Of a stretch of DNA of 64,000 nt, positions 36,170 to 45,522 are shown in pieces. The position numbers were made by a program, and so were the translations under genes. Positions within the stretch are counted from its first letter, which is position 1, and the number at the start of each line of letters is the position of its first letter. Location: positions 248,001 through 312,000 of the forward strand of contig NZ_JACIHE010000008.1 of NCBI RefSeq assembly GCF_014198245.1. Reading direction: 5' to 3'. The notes below the pieces were generated by a model, which was given only the letters and a program-made list of their open reading frames with translations, did not search any database and was not told the origin of the DNA. The DNA comes from Bradyrhizobium sp. cir1 (GTDB taxonomy: Bacteria; Pseudomonadota; Alphaproteobacteria; Rhizobiales; Xanthobacteraceae).

Positions 36170-36541
36170 GTGAGCATCATGTGCGCGTTCCTCCGAATCG
36201 CGTTCGTTCTATCTGTACTGTGGTTTTCTGCTCATCCAAACGCATCCCAGGCCCACGCCATCATCGTCTCGTCCTCGCCGGCAACCGGCGCGACAATATC
36301 CGGCGAGACCGTCGCGATCCGCCTGCACTTCAACAGCCGGATCGATCGCGCACGCTCCAAACTGACGCTGCTGGCTCCGGACGGTGCGGCGCGCGCCCTG
36401 ACGCCGGCTCCCGATGCGCCCGCCGACGAGCTCAATGCCGACGCGACGCAGCTGCCGGCGGGGGCATGGCACCTGCGCTGGCAGGTGCTGAGCGTCGACG
36501 GCCACATCACCCGCGGCGACATTCCGTTCACCGTCCACTGA
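36170..36541 (+). CDS. copC: CopC-domain periplasmic copper-binding protein
   Basis: The frame opens at GTG 36170; an ATG lies three codons later at 36179. The 123-residue product has a signal peptide cut near SQAHA, leaving the mature N-terminal His that CopC proteins use to bind Cu(II). The beta-sandwich motifs SSPATGATISGE, IRLHFNSRID and WQVLSVDGHITRGDIPFTV complete the family pattern. The gene ends one base before the CopD gene, so the two are coupled. It is expected to bind copper and deliver it to CopD. Confidence 0.9.
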   Translation: MSIMCAFLRIAFVLSVLWFSAHPNASQAHAIIVSSSPATGATISGETVAIRLHFNSRIDRARSKLTLLAPDGAARALTPAPDAPADELNADATQLPAGAWHLRWQVLSVDGHITRGDIPFTVH

Positions 36542-36542
36542 C

Positions 36543-38198
36543 GTGTACCTGCTCCTCGACATTTTCGGCTATCTGTCGGTGGTCCTGCGGGGCCTGATCC
36601 TGATCGCCCAGTCGTTCACCCTTGGTGGTCTTGCCCTTCAGCTCCTGCTGTGGGGACCGCTGCAGCCGCAGCTCTCCGTCTATGGCCTCACGATCGAGGA
36701 GCGATGCCGGACGTTCCTGCGGTTCAGCGCCGCCGCATGGGCGCTCCTCACCGTCGCCTCGCTGGCGCTCAACGCGGCCGCGCTGGTCGGGACGCTCCAG
36801 GTGCCCTGGAGCGAGGCGATCACTGCCGATTTTGGCCGCGCTGATCTCGTGATCGCGGCTTGCGCCGTGGGCATCGCCGTCCTGACGCAAGGCCCCGCGC
36901 ACCGGGCGCGGTCGGCCGCGCTTCTCGCCCTGTCGGTGCTGGCGCTTGCGATGCAGACCCGGCTCACGCATGCGGCCAGCCGGCCGGATGTGCGCTGGCC
37001 GCTGCTGCTGTCCGACGCAGGCCACATGGCGGGGGCGGCGGTCTGGATCGGCGGCCTGCCCTATTTCCTGATCGCGCTGAACGGCTGCAAGGACGCCGGC
37101 GACTGGCGCTTCATCGCGCGCCGCTATTCGTTGATGTCGATGGCCGCGGTCGCGGCGATCGTCTGCGGCGGCCTGGTCATGGCGGCGAACTATATCGGCT
37201 CGGTCGCTGCGATCTACGGCACCGCCTATGGCGTCATGACCCTGGCCAAGCTCGGCCTGCTCCTGATGCTGCTGGCGCTCGGCGCGGGCAACTACTTCCT
37301 GGTCGAGCGGCTGCGTCGCGACCCCACGACGCCGATCCTTCGCCTGAAGCGTTTCGCCGAGGTGGAGATCGGCATCGGCCTCACTGTGCTGCTTGCCGCC
37401 GCGTCCCTGACCTCATTGCCGCCGGGCGCTGATCTCCCCCACGATCGGCTCGCCTGGCAGGAGATCGTCGAGCGCGCCACGCCGCAATGGCCGCCGCGCC
37501 TGACCAGCCCGGATTACGACAGGCTGACCGTCGCGCAGCTCCAGGCGAAGATCACTCTTGCGGATGCCGGGCGCGCCAACGCACAAGCGGCCTACGTTCC
37601 CGGCGAGGGCACGATCCTGCCGCGCAATGCCGAAGACATCGCCTGGTCGGAGTACAACCATCACTGGGCCGGCGTCTTCGTGGTGCTGATCGGGCTGCTG
37701 GCACTCGTCGAATATTTTCGCTGGGGCCGCTGGGCGAGGCACTGGCCGCTGCTCTTCCTCGCGATGGCCACCTTCCTGTTCTTCCGCGCCGACGAGCAGG
37801 CCTGGCCGCTTGGTCCAGCCGGCTTCTTCGAGTCGCTGCGCGATCCCGAAGTGGCGCAGCATCGCATCTTCGTGCTGCTGATCGTCGTGTTCGGCCTGTT
37901 CGAATGGCGTGTGCGCTTACGCGGCAGCAAGCCCGGGCCGGCTGCCCTGGTGTTCCCATTGACCACCGCCCTCGGCGGCGCCCTGCTGCTTACGCATTCC
38001 CATGCGATCGCCAACATCAAGGACCAGCTGCTCATCGAGATGAGCCACACCCCGCTTGCGCTCTGCGGCGTGGCCGCCGGCTGGGCGCGCTGGCTCGAGC
38101 TGCGGCTCGACGGCCGGGTCAGCCGGGCGGCGGCCTGGATCTGGCCCGTCGCCTTCATCCTGGTCGGGCTGATCCTGCTCGATTACCGCGAAGCCTGA
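36543..38198 (+). CDS. copD: CopD-family copper resistance/import membrane protein
   Basis: The GTG at 36543 begins a 551-residue protein with roughly a dozen hydrophobic helices. The N-terminal ~300 residues match the CopD domain (SDAGHMAGAAVWIGGLPYFLIAL, MAANYIGSVAAIYGTAYGVMTLAKLGLLLMLLALGAGNYF). After a periplasmic segment at ~300-370, a second hydrophobic domain of about five helices follows (VVLIGLLALVEYFRWGRW onward), making it longer than classical CopD (~310). It probably moves copper across the inner membrane together with CopC. The C-terminal half has no function I can name. Confidence 0.85.
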   Translation: MYLLLDIFGYLSVVLRGLILIAQSFTLGGLALQLLLWGPLQPQLSVYGLTIEERCRTFLRFSAAAWALLTVASLALNAAALVGTLQVPWSEAITADFGRADLVIAACAVGIAVLTQGPAHRARSAALLALSVLALAMQTRLTHAASRPDVRWPLLLSDAGHMAGAAVWIGGLPYFLIALNGCKDAGDWRFIARRYSLMSMAAVAAIVCGGLVMAANYIGSVAAIYGTAYGVMTLAKLGLLLMLLALGAGNYFLVERLRRDPTTPILRLKRFAEVEIGIGLTVLLAAASLTSLPPGADLPHDRLAWQEIVERATPQWPPRLTSPDYDRLTVAQLQAKITLADAGRANAQAAYVPGEGTILPRNAEDIAWSEYNHHWAGVFVVLIGLLALVEYFRWGRWARHWPLLFLAMATFLFFRADEQAWPLGPAGFFESLRDPEVAQHRIFVLLIVVFGLFEWRVRLRGSKPGPAALVFPLTTALGGALLLTHSHAIANIKDQLLIEMSHTPLALCGVAAGWARWLELRLDGRVSRAAAWIWPVAFILVGLILLDYREA

Positions 38199-38203
38199 AC
38201 GCG

Positions 38204-39091
38204 CTATCCGTCGTACTGGTCCGGCCCCATCGCCCACGATGTCTGATCGTGGCCAAACGCGTAATTGCGGTTGGTGACGGCAGGGTTGCGATTGACCATC
38301 GGCCGCATGAACATCGGGTGCGTCGCGCTGCGTACCTCGTGCTCGACCGTGAACAGCTTCTTGCCGCTGTCGAGGTCGACGATGTCGCAGAACCGGTACT
38401 GATATTGATTGTCCTCACGCGAGATCAGGTTGCGCGCGAGCAGCTTGCGGTACGGGCCGGAGAAGTCGGTGATGTACATCTGCACATGGTGCCCGTCATA
38501 GTCGCTCAATGGCCGGTCGCTCTCGCGAAACAAGAGGTGCTGGTCGCGGCCCGTCTTCACCGCCGCTACCGTGCCGTCGCCGTTCCGCATGCCAGAAGGC
38601 ATGCCCATGACCTCCGGATAGAAGGCGCAGATCGCCGGTGCCGTTCCGATCGGCACGTCGAACTCGACATAGGGAATGCCGAGCGTGATGCGGCCGAAGC
38701 GCGCCGCGTCCGGCTCATAGACGCGCATGCGGTTGCCCCACGGACAGATGGCTTCGACATGATCGTTGTGCTCGGCGAAGGTGAAGGCGGTGCCTTCGAG
38801 CTTCTTCGCAACCGATGCCAGTCGCGCCAGCAACGCCTGGCGCCCTTCGATAACGAGGCCGGTGTGGCCGCGTAGCACCTGCGGCCTGCCGCTCGGCAGG
38901 TGGAACTGGCTCTGTCCGGCGTTGATCCACATGTTGGTGTCGGACACCATCAGATAGGGATCGCGGGTGAGCCCCAGTCCCGTGACGTAGAATAATGTCG
39001 CCAGACGCTGGTCCGGGACCTGGATGTTGACGTGCTCGAAATGAATCGCGTTGCCGAGATCTTCTGCGGATCGATCGAATTGTTGCGGCAT
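38204..39091 (-). CDS. VOC (glyoxalase/extradiol dioxygenase fold) family protein
   Basis: The ATG at 39091 gives 295 residues; an upstream ATG at 39121 adds ten residues. Two beta-alpha-beta-beta-beta repeats are visible: FEHVNIQVPDQRLATLFYVTGLGL opens the first, and ITLGIPYVEFDVPIGTAPAICAFYPEVMGM opens the second. The metal-ligand layout is not clearly that of extradiol dioxygenases (HHVQMYI is the best second-site candidate). It may be a ring-cleavage-like or isomerase enzyme. It diverges from the CoA-transferase gene and converges on copD with a 5-base gap. Confidence 0.75.
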   Translation of the reverse strand: MPQQFDRSAEDLGNAIHFEHVNIQVPDQRLATLFYVTGLGLTRDPYLMVSDTNMWINAGQSQFHLPSGRPQVLRGHTGLVIEGRQALLARLASVAKKLEGTAFTFAEHNDHVEAICPWGNRMRVYEPDAARFGRITLGIPYVEFDVPIGTAPAICAFYPEVMGMPSGMRNGDGTVAAVKTGRDQHLLFRESDRPLSDYDGHHVQMYITDFSGPYRKLLARNLISREDNQYQYRFCDIVDLDSGKKLFTVEHEVRSATHPMFMRPMVNRNPAVTNRNYAFGHDQTSWAMGPDQYDG

Positions 39092-39257
39092 GGCTGTGCG
39101 CTCTGGGTGGGGGAGGGACAAGCGATACTAGAGCACAATTTCCGTCAGCCGAAACAGTTCGGCGATCACATCTTGAGGGCGGGCATCACCCCTTTCGCCA
39201 CCTTGCCGCGGCAACCAGTCCCTGTAATCTGGGCAAGAGACATCAAGGGAAGGACCG

Positions 39258-40445
39258 ATGGCGGGAGTTCTGGAAGGCGTGCGCGTCCTCGATTTCGGGC
39301 GCTACATCGCGGGGCCGTATTGCGCGACCCTGCTGGCCGAATTCGGCGCCGAGGTCATTCGCGTGGAGAAGCGCGACGGCAGCGAGGACCGCTTCGTCGC
39401 ACCGGTCGGTGAGGGCGGTGAAGGCGCGCTGTTTCTCCAGATCAACCGCAACAAGAAGTGCATCACGCTCGATCCGATGAAGCCGGAAGGGCAGGAGGTG
39501 ATGCGCCGCCTGATCGCGACCGCGGACGTCGTCGTCGCCAATCTGCCGCCGCAGACCCTGCGCGCGATGAAGCTCGATTACGACTCGCTGAAGGCGATCA
39601 AGCCGGACATCGTCCTGACGACGGCAACGGCGTTCGGCGGGCCGGGCCCTTGGTCCGACCGCGTCGGCTTCGACGGTGTCGGCCAGGTCATGTCGGGTTC
39701 GGTGTACATGACCGGTGCCGGCGATCCGCCCTACCGGGCCGCGGTGAACTGGGTCGATTTCGGAACCGCGCTGCACTGCGCGTTCGGGACGCTCGCCGCG
39801 CTGATCGAGCGCGGCAAATCCGGCCGCGGGCAGATCGTCGAGGGCGCGTTGCTGGCAACCGCGCTGTCCTTCACCAATGCCACGCTGATCGAGCAGGCCG
39901 TGATCAACGTCAATCGCATTCCGACCGGAAATCTCGGCCAGACGGCAGCGCCAGCCGACATCTACCGCACCAAGGACGGCTGGGTGCTGTGCCAGGTTAC
40001 GGGACATCCGCTGTTCAAGCGCTGGGCGAAGCTGATGGGCGAGGAGGAGCTGTGGCTGAACGATCCGCGCTTTGCCGACGACATCAGCCGCGGCAACAAC
40101 GGCCCCGTCATCAGCGAGCGGATGGCGCGCTGGTGCGCCGAGCGCACCACGCAGGAGGCCGTCGACACGCTGGGCAAGGCGATGATCCCGACCGGGCCCG
40201 TGCTGAGCCCGCAACAGGCGCTCGATCATCCGCACATCCGCGCCGCCGGCTTCATGCAGGAGGTCGACTATCCCGGCTTGCCGAAACCGGCGCCGGTGGT
40301 GCGCGCCGCCGTGCGGCTGTCGGAGACGCCAGGCGAAATCGCGGCGCGCCCGCCGACGCTCGGCGAGCATACCGATCGCGTCCTCGCCGAGCTCGGCTAC
40401 GACACGGTTGCGATCGAAGCGCTTCGGCAGAGCGGCATCATCTAG
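39258..40445 (+). CDS. Family III CoA-transferase (CaiB/BaiF)
   Basis: This 395-residue enzyme begins MAGVLEGVRVLDFGRYIAGPYCATLLAEFGAEVIRVE, the classic CaiB/BaiF N-terminus, and continues with NRNKKCITLD, DVVVANLPPQTL and RAAVNWVDFGTALHC, which carries the region of the catalytic Asp. A C-terminal ARPPTLGEHTDRVLAELGY completes the family. It transfers CoA between carboxylic acids, for example formate/oxalate, succinate/malate or carnitine analogues. The substrate is unknown. A strong hairpin follows the stop. Confidence 0.9.
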   Translation: MAGVLEGVRVLDFGRYIAGPYCATLLAEFGAEVIRVEKRDGSEDRFVAPVGEGGEGALFLQINRNKKCITLDPMKPEGQEVMRRLIATADVVVANLPPQTLRAMKLDYDSLKAIKPDIVLTTATAFGGPGPWSDRVGFDGVGQVMSGSVYMTGAGDPPYRAAVNWVDFGTALHCAFGTLAALIERGKSGRGQIVEGALLATALSFTNATLIEQAVINVNRIPTGNLGQTAAPADIYRTKDGWVLCQVTGHPLFKRWAKLMGEEELWLNDPRFADDISRGNNGPVISERMARWCAERTTQEAVDTLGKAMIPTGPVLSPQQALDHPHIRAAGFMQEVDYPGLPKPAPVVRAAVRLSETPGEIAARPPTLGEHTDRVLAELGYDTVAIEALRQSGII

Positions 40446-40458
40446 CTGATGCGGCTGG

Positions 40459-40497
40459 ACTGGACCGCCGGCTGAAACGTTCAGGCGGCGGTCCAGT
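40459..40497 (+). terminator. Hairpin downstream of the CoA-transferase gene
   Basis: A 12-bp perfect stem (ACTGGACCGCCG with its complement) encloses a smaller CTGAA/TTCAG stem, starting 14 bases after the CoA-transferase stop. A second small hairpin (GAACTT-GGGG-AAGTTC) lies at 40509-40524. Both are between convergent genes and could end transcription from either side, although no U-tract is evident. Confidence 0.6.
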
Positions 40498-40664
40498 GCG
40501 ATCTAGAGGAACTTGGGGAAGTTCTAAGGCCGCAAGGCAACGCTAACCCGTCCCGTGCAAACGCATCAAGTTTCGTAGTGTTGCTCCGGCGACAGATTCG
40601 TTGCCGCGGCCCGGAAATGGCCACACTTGCAGCACGCAGCCTGCCCCTTCCGGCGCTGCTCGAT

Positions 40665-42188
40665 CTAGCCGGCCTTGGTCGCGTAAATCGTGGCGAAGCG
40701 CTCGCGCAGCAGATTCTTCTGCACCTTGCCCATGGTGTTGCGCGGCAAGGTCTCCACGAAGATGACGCGCTTGGGCTGCTTGAATTTGGCGAGGCGCCCT
40801 GACAGCGCGTCGAGAATGGCGCGCTCGTCCACCGACGAATTGGGTAACCGGACCACGGCGGCGGTGACCCCTTCGCCGAAATCGGCATGCGGCACGCCGA
40901 CGACAGCGCTTTCCGACACCCCGTCAATGGCGTCGATCTCGGTCTCGATCTCCTTCGGATAGACGTTGAAGCCGCCGGTGATGATGAGATCCTTGCCGCG
41001 GCCGACGATGTAGAGATAGCCCTGCGCGTCGAGCTTGCCGAGGTCGCCGGTGATGAAGAAACCGTCGGCGCGGAATTCGGCGGCAGTCTTGTCCGGCATG
41101 TTCCAGTAGCCTGCGAACACATTCGGCCCCTTCACCTCGATCATGCCGACGTCGCCAACGGGGAGGATTGCGCCGGTCTCGGGATCGGTGACGCGAACCT
41201 CGACGGCGGGCAGCGGCCGGCCGACCGAGCCGGCAATGCGCGCGCCCTCATAGGGATTGGAGGCGATCATTCCGGTCTCGGTCATGCCGTAGCGTTCCAG
41301 AATCGCGTGCCCGGTCCGCTCCTTCCAGGCCCGGTGTGTCTCGGCCAGAAGCGGCGCCGAGCCGGCGACGAACAGCCTCATGTTGGCGGTGGCTCGCTCG
41401 TTCAGGTTCGCGCTCTCGAGCAGTCGGACATAGAAGGTCGGCACGCCCATCAGAACGGTGCTGCGCGCCATCGTCGTCAGAATGCGTTCGGCGTCGAACT
41501 TCTGCATGAACAGGATGCGCGCGCGTGCGGCGAAGGTGACGTTGCAGGCCACGAAGAGCCCGTGAACGTGATAGATCGGCAGGGCATGGATCAGCACGTC
41601 CTTGCTCGAATAGCGCCACTCTTGGACCAGCGTCAGGGCGTTCGAAGACAGGTTGCCGTGCGTCAGCATGGCTCCCTTCGAGCGGCCGGTGGTGCCCGAC
41701 GTGTAGAGGATGGCTGCGAGATCGTCATTCGTCCTGGCGACGGTGTCAAATCGCGCCGGGAAGCCTGCCGCGGCATCGGCGAGCGAACCCTTGCCGCGGT
41801 GATCGAGCGTCTCGACCCGGCCGCCTGCCTTGGCGGCGATGGCGCGCAAATCGGCCTCTTCCCTGGGATCGCACACGATCAATGTCGGCTGCGCGTCGCG
41901 GATGAAATACTCGGTTTCGGTCGGTGTATAGGCGGTGTTGAGCGGCAGATAGACCGCGCCGGCGCGCAGCGTTGCAAGATAGAGCGCGACGGCCTCGACG
42001 GACTTCTCCACCTTGACCGCGACGCGGTGGTTCGGGCCGATGCCGATCCGCGCGAGGAAGTTCGCGAACCTGCCGCTCAGCGCAGCAAGTTCGGCATAGC
42101 TCAACGCCGTGCCGTCGTCCTTCTCGATGCAGATGGATTGGTCGGACTCCGCGCCGGCGAGCAGGCGATCGTACAGGTTCGAGGTCAT
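40665..42188 (-). CDS. matB: Malonyl-CoA synthetase
   Basis: The 507-residue protein has the adenylate-forming motifs AILYTSGTTGRSKGAM (ATP loop), ERYGMTETGMIASNPYEGARIAGSVG, FITGDLGK, GRGKDLIITGGFNVYPKEIE (hinge) and LPRNTMGKVQKNLLRE with the catalytic Lys. The sequence style (LPLNTAYTPTETEYFIRDAQP) is that of MatB. The enzyme makes malonyl-CoA from malonate, CoA and ATP. It is the distal gene of the mat operon, overlapping matA by four bases. Confidence 0.93.
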   Translation of the reverse strand: MTSNLYDRLLAGAESDQSICIEKDDGTALSYAELAALSGRFANFLARIGIGPNHRVAVKVEKSVEAVALYLATLRAGAVYLPLNTAYTPTETEYFIRDAQPTLIVCDPREEADLRAIAAKAGGRVETLDHRGKGSLADAAAGFPARFDTVARTNDDLAAILYTSGTTGRSKGAMLTHGNLSSNALTLVQEWRYSSKDVLIHALPIYHVHGLFVACNVTFAARARILFMQKFDAERILTTMARSTVLMGVPTFYVRLLESANLNERATANMRLFVAGSAPLLAETHRAWKERTGHAILERYGMTETGMIASNPYEGARIAGSVGRPLPAVEVRVTDPETGAILPVGDVGMIEVKGPNVFAGYWNMPDKTAAEFRADGFFITGDLGKLDAQGYLYIVGRGKDLIITGGFNVYPKEIETEIDAIDGVSESAVVGVPHADFGEGVTAAVVRLPNSSVDERAILDALSGRLAKFKQPKRVIFVETLPRNTMGKVQKNLLRERFATIYATKAG

Positions 42189-43594
42189 GACGAGATCTTC
42201 CGTTGCGAGTTGGTGTGAGGACTGGGAACGAGGTCGCGCGATGACAATTTCGCGCGAAGCGCCTTCTTCACCTTGTCGGACGCCACCACGGTGCCGGCTT
42301 CGGCAAAGGCTTCGTGGTTCGCCTCGATGTGCTCGAGCGCGTAGAGATAGTTCACCATCAGCCCGTACGACTGCTTCAGGCCCTTGGCCGAAGCATCCCC
42401 GAGGAAATTCAGCCTCTCCAATCGCGCGCCGTTGCCGAGATGGAAGCGGGCGACCGGATCGACCGGCTTGCCCGACGGCAGCTTGGCCTTGAGGAAGTAG
42501 TAGGCGGCGAGGGCTGTGATGGCTTCTTTCGCCTGCGCGATGTCGCCGCCCTCATCGAGCGCGGCCATCGCGCGCCTTGTATCTTCGTCGATCGCGGCGG
42601 AGGCCTCGGACTTGAGCTCGCGCCTGACCCAGCCGGCAAAGCCAGGCACCGGCGACAGGGTGACGAAGGTCTTCAGGTTCGGCAGCTCGCGGGCGAGGTC
42701 CTGCACCACCTGCTTGATCAGGAAATTGCCGAAGGAGACGCCGGCAAGGCCCTTCTGCGTGTTCGAGATCGAGTAGAACACGGCGGTCGTCGCCTCGCGC
42801 GCAGCAATCGCCTGGCGCGATTTGTCGAGCAGTGGGCCGATCGCGCCGGGAATCTCTTTTGTGAGCGCGACCTCGACGAAGATCAGCGGCTCGTCGACGA
42901 GCTGCGGATGAAAGAACGCGTAGCAGCGGCGGTCCGGCGGCTCGAGCCGGTTGCGCAAATCGTCCCAGTCCTGGATGGCGTGGACCGCCTCATACCTGAT
43001 GATCTTCTCCAGGATGTTCGCCGAGGTGGTCCAGTCGATCGGCCGCAGCACGAGAAAACCTCGGTTGAACCAGGAGGAAAACAGATGAACGAAGTCGTCG
43101 TCGACGGCCTGGAGCTCGGGATGCTCGCGCAGCAGCGAGAGCAGCACTTCCCGCATCCGCACCAGCGAGGCCGTTCCGCCGGGCGCGAGGTTGAGGCGCC
43201 GGATCAGCTCCTGCCGGCGCGGCTCCGCGGCGGCGTGGAGCGCTTCGAGCCTGCTGCCGTCGCCGCCCTCCTTGCGCTGGTAGGCGGCGATCGCGAGCTC
43301 GATCGCGCGACGGTCCGGCCCGAATCGGTCGGCGAGGGAGGATAGAAATTTGAGCGGCTGCGGCCCGGCCGCGGCTTCGAACGCGGCGAGCAGCGATTGC
43401 GCGATCGCGACGCCGGAGGCCTCGCCGCGGCGCGACAGCAGCGCCTCGCCCAGAAGCTCGAGGTCGCGATCCTCGCCGACATCGCGATCCGGCTTGATGC
43501 CGAGCACCGCGCGGCCGCGCTGTGTCAACGTGTCGATCAGCCCCTGCAGGAATTCGGGCGCCGCGATGCGTCCGGATCGGATGTCGTTCAGCAT
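42185..43594 (-). CDS. matA: Malonyl-CoA decarboxylase
   Basis: The 469-residue enzyme matches the MatA/MLYCD family. An N-terminal helical domain comes first, then the acetyltransferase-like catalytic domain with FFHPQLVDEPLIFVEVAL, AVFYSISNTQKGLAGVSFGNFLIKQV and LKTFVTLSPVPGFAGW. A C-terminal HLGNGARLERLNFLGD segment follows, with its conserved HxGNGA. It converts malonyl-CoA to acetyl-CoA and CO2. Malonate taken up by the neighbouring TRAP system, activated by MatB and decarboxylated here, enters central metabolism as acetyl-CoA. Confidence 0.95.
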   Translation of the reverse strand: MLNDIRSGRIAAPEFLQGLIDTLTQRGRAVLGIKPDRDVGEDRDLELLGEALLSRRGEASGVAIAQSLLAAFEAAAGPQPLKFLSSLADRFGPDRRAIELAIAAYQRKEGGDGSRLEALHAAAEPRRQELIRRLNLAPGGTASLVRMREVLLSLLREHPELQAVDDDFVHLFSSWFNRGFLVLRPIDWTTSANILEKIIRYEAVHAIQDWDDLRNRLEPPDRRCYAFFHPQLVDEPLIFVEVALTKEIPGAIGPLLDKSRQAIAAREATTAVFYSISNTQKGLAGVSFGNFLIKQVVQDLARELPNLKTFVTLSPVPGFAGWVRRELKSEASAAIDEDTRRAMAALDEGGDIAQAKEAITALAAYYFLKAKLPSGKPVDPVARFHLGNGARLERLNFLGDASAKGLKQSYGLMVNYLYALEHIEANHEAFAEAGTVVASDKVKKALRAKLSSRDLVPSPHTNSQRKISS

Positions 43595-43612
43595 GGTTCG
43601 TGCCTCCTCGGT

Positions 43613-44968
43613 TTATCGCGATGGCGGACCCATCACGAGGTTGGGCAGATAGGTCGAGATCGACGGGACGAGGCACAGCAGGACGACCGCGAACGCCATC
43701 AGCAGGACGAAGGGCAGCGTTCCCCAGATCACGTCCCTCAGCGGGATGTCGGGCGCGATGTTCCTGATGACGAAGATGTTGAGTCCGACCGGCGGATGGA
43801 TGAGGCCCATCTCCATCACGATCGTCATCACCACGCCGAACCAGATCAGGTCGAAGCCGGCGTCCTTGAGCGGCGGCAGGATGATCGGGGCGGTCATCAG
43901 GATGATCGAGACCGGCGGCAGGAAGAAGCCGAGCACGACCACCAGCACCAGGATCGCGCCCAGCAGCACCCACCTCGACAGCTGCATCGCGACGATCGCC
44001 TGTGCTGCGGCCTGGCTGATGTGGAGATAGCTCATCACGTAGGAGTAGAGCAGCGACATGCCGATGATCAGCATCAGCATGGTCGATTCCTTCAGCGTCG
44101 ATTCCAGGATCGGGCCGAGATCCCGCGGGCGCCACACGCCGTAGATCGAGGCGATCAGGACCAGCGCCAGGATGCCGCCGAGCCCGGCGGTTTCCGACGG
44201 CGTGGCGTAGCCGCCATAGAGCGCGATCATGACGCCGCTGAGCAGCACGACGAAGGGCAGCACGCGCGGCAGCGCGCCGAACCGCATCGCCATGGTGAAG
44301 CGCTCGTTCGACAGGATCGGATGCTGCGCCGGATCGGCCGCATAGGCGCGCTGCGCCGCGTTGTATTCGGCCTTGAACCTCAGCACCGCATAGGTCGCAA
44401 ACAGCAGCACCAGGAGAAGGCCCGGCCCGATGCCGGCAAGGAAGAGACGTCCGAGCGACTGCTCCGCGGCGACCGCGTAGAGGATCATGGTGATCGAGGG
44501 CGGCAGCAGGATGCCCAGCGTGCCGCCGGCTGCGATCACGCCCGCGGCAAAGCCGCCGGAATAGCCGCGCTTGCGCATCTCGGGAATGCCGGCGGAGCCG
44601 ATTGCCGAGCAGGTGGCCGGAGACGATCCCGCCATCGCGGCGAACAGCGCGCAGGCGAAGACGTTGGCGATGCCGAGACCGCCGGGAATGCGGCCCATCC
44701 AGACATGCAGCGCACTGTAGAGATCCTGTCCCGCCTTCGACTTGCCGATCGCGGCGCCCTTCAGGATGAAGAGCGGGATCGCCAGCAGCGTGATCGAGGC
44801 CATCTCCTCGTAGACGTTCTGCGTCACCGTATCGAGCGATGCGGCGGGCATGAAGTAGTACATGAAGACGACGGCGACTGCGCCGAGCGCCAGCGCGATC
44901 GGCATGCCCGAGGCCATGACGGCGAGGGTCGCACCACCATACATCAATCCGACGGCAAGCGTGCTCAT
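43613..44968 (-). CDS. matM: TRAP transporter large permease (DctM family), malonate system
   Basis: The start is the ATG at 44968, overlapping the stop of the small permease gene (ATGA); the longer open frame upstream is a shadow. The 451-residue protein has 12-13 hydrophobic helices and the DctM motifs SSPATCSAIGSAGIPEM, GVIAAGGTLGILLPPSITMI and MGLIHPPVGLNIFVI. It forms the sodium-coupled channel of the transporter. Operon order P-Q-M-A-B agrees with the malonate TRAP operon described in Sinorhizobium meliloti. Confidence 0.92.
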   Translation of the reverse strand: MSTLAVGLMYGGATLAVMASGMPIALALGAVAVVFMYYFMPAASLDTVTQNVYEEMASITLLAIPLFILKGAAIGKSKAGQDLYSALHVWMGRIPGGLGIANVFACALFAAMAGSSPATCSAIGSAGIPEMRKRGYSGGFAAGVIAAGGTLGILLPPSITMILYAVAAEQSLGRLFLAGIGPGLLLVLLFATYAVLRFKAEYNAAQRAYAADPAQHPILSNERFTMAMRFGALPRVLPFVVLLSGVMIALYGGYATPSETAGLGGILALVLIASIYGVWRPRDLGPILESTLKESTMLMLIIGMSLLYSYVMSYLHISQAAAQAIVAMQLSRWVLLGAILVLVVVLGFFLPPVSIILMTAPIILPPLKDAGFDLIWFGVVMTIVMEMGLIHPPVGLNIFVIRNIAPDIPLRDVIWGTLPFVLLMAFAVVLLCLVPSISTYLPNLVMGPPSR

Positions 44969-45522
44969 TTGCTCCTCCATGCGTCGACGCTCGCGGCGAG
45001 CTGGAGCGCGATCTGCAGCGTCATCAGCGTCATGCCCAGCGACATCATGCTGTAGGGAATCCACAGCGGCGGGGCCCAGGTCGACCCGGACACCTGTCCG
45101 TCGACCCAGGCTTCGTGGAACAGCGTCCAGGATTTCCAGGCGAAGAAACAGCAGAACAGCAGGCTCACGGTGTCGACCACGAGCATGCGGATCGCATTGC
45201 CGCGTTTCGACAGATAGCCGGTGAGGGCTTCGATGCCGATATGGCCGCGCCCGGCCTGCACGAACGCGGTGGACAGGAACGTGGCGCCAACCAGCAGGAA
45301 CACCGCGGCCTCGTCCTGCCAATAGGTTGCCGCGTTGAAGAAGTAGCGCGCGGCCACGCTGTAGCTCAGGATCGTGCTCGCGACGATGAGCGCGATCGAG
45401 CAGAGCACGACGATCGTCCTGTTGAGCAAGGTCATCGCGCGGGCGATCCGTCCGACCGGAGAACCGGGGCGCGCCGCCGTCACTGTGGCTGAATGGCCGA
45501 GATCGATGCCGTGCGCGCTCAT
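44965..45522 (-). CDS. matQ: TRAP transporter small permease (DctQ family), malonate system
   Basis: The ATG at 45522 overlaps the DctP stop by four bases. The 185-residue membrane protein has four helices, including VLCSIALIVASTILSYSVAARYFF followed by ATYWQDEAAVFLLVGATFLSTAFVQAGRGHIGIEAL, the signature of DctQ proteins (W-x-D/E-E and RGHI). It is a structural partner of the large permease. Coupled overlaps on both sides indicate coordinated synthesis. Confidence 0.92.
   Translation of the reverse strand: MSAHGIDLGHSATVTAARPGSPVGRIARAMTLLNRTIVVLCSIALIVASTILSYSVAARYFFNAATYWQDEAAVFLLVGATFLSTAFVQAGRGHIGIEALTGYLSKRGNAIRMLVVDTVSLLFCCFFAWKSWTLFHEAWVDGQVSGSTWAPPLWIPYSMMSLGMTLMTLQIALQLAASVDAWRSK

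Noticed and set aside
43397..45055. Plus-strand frame over the TRAP permease genes
   Set aside because: It is low-complexity Arg/His/Asp antisense sequence; the minus strand encodes clear DctM and DctQ proteins.
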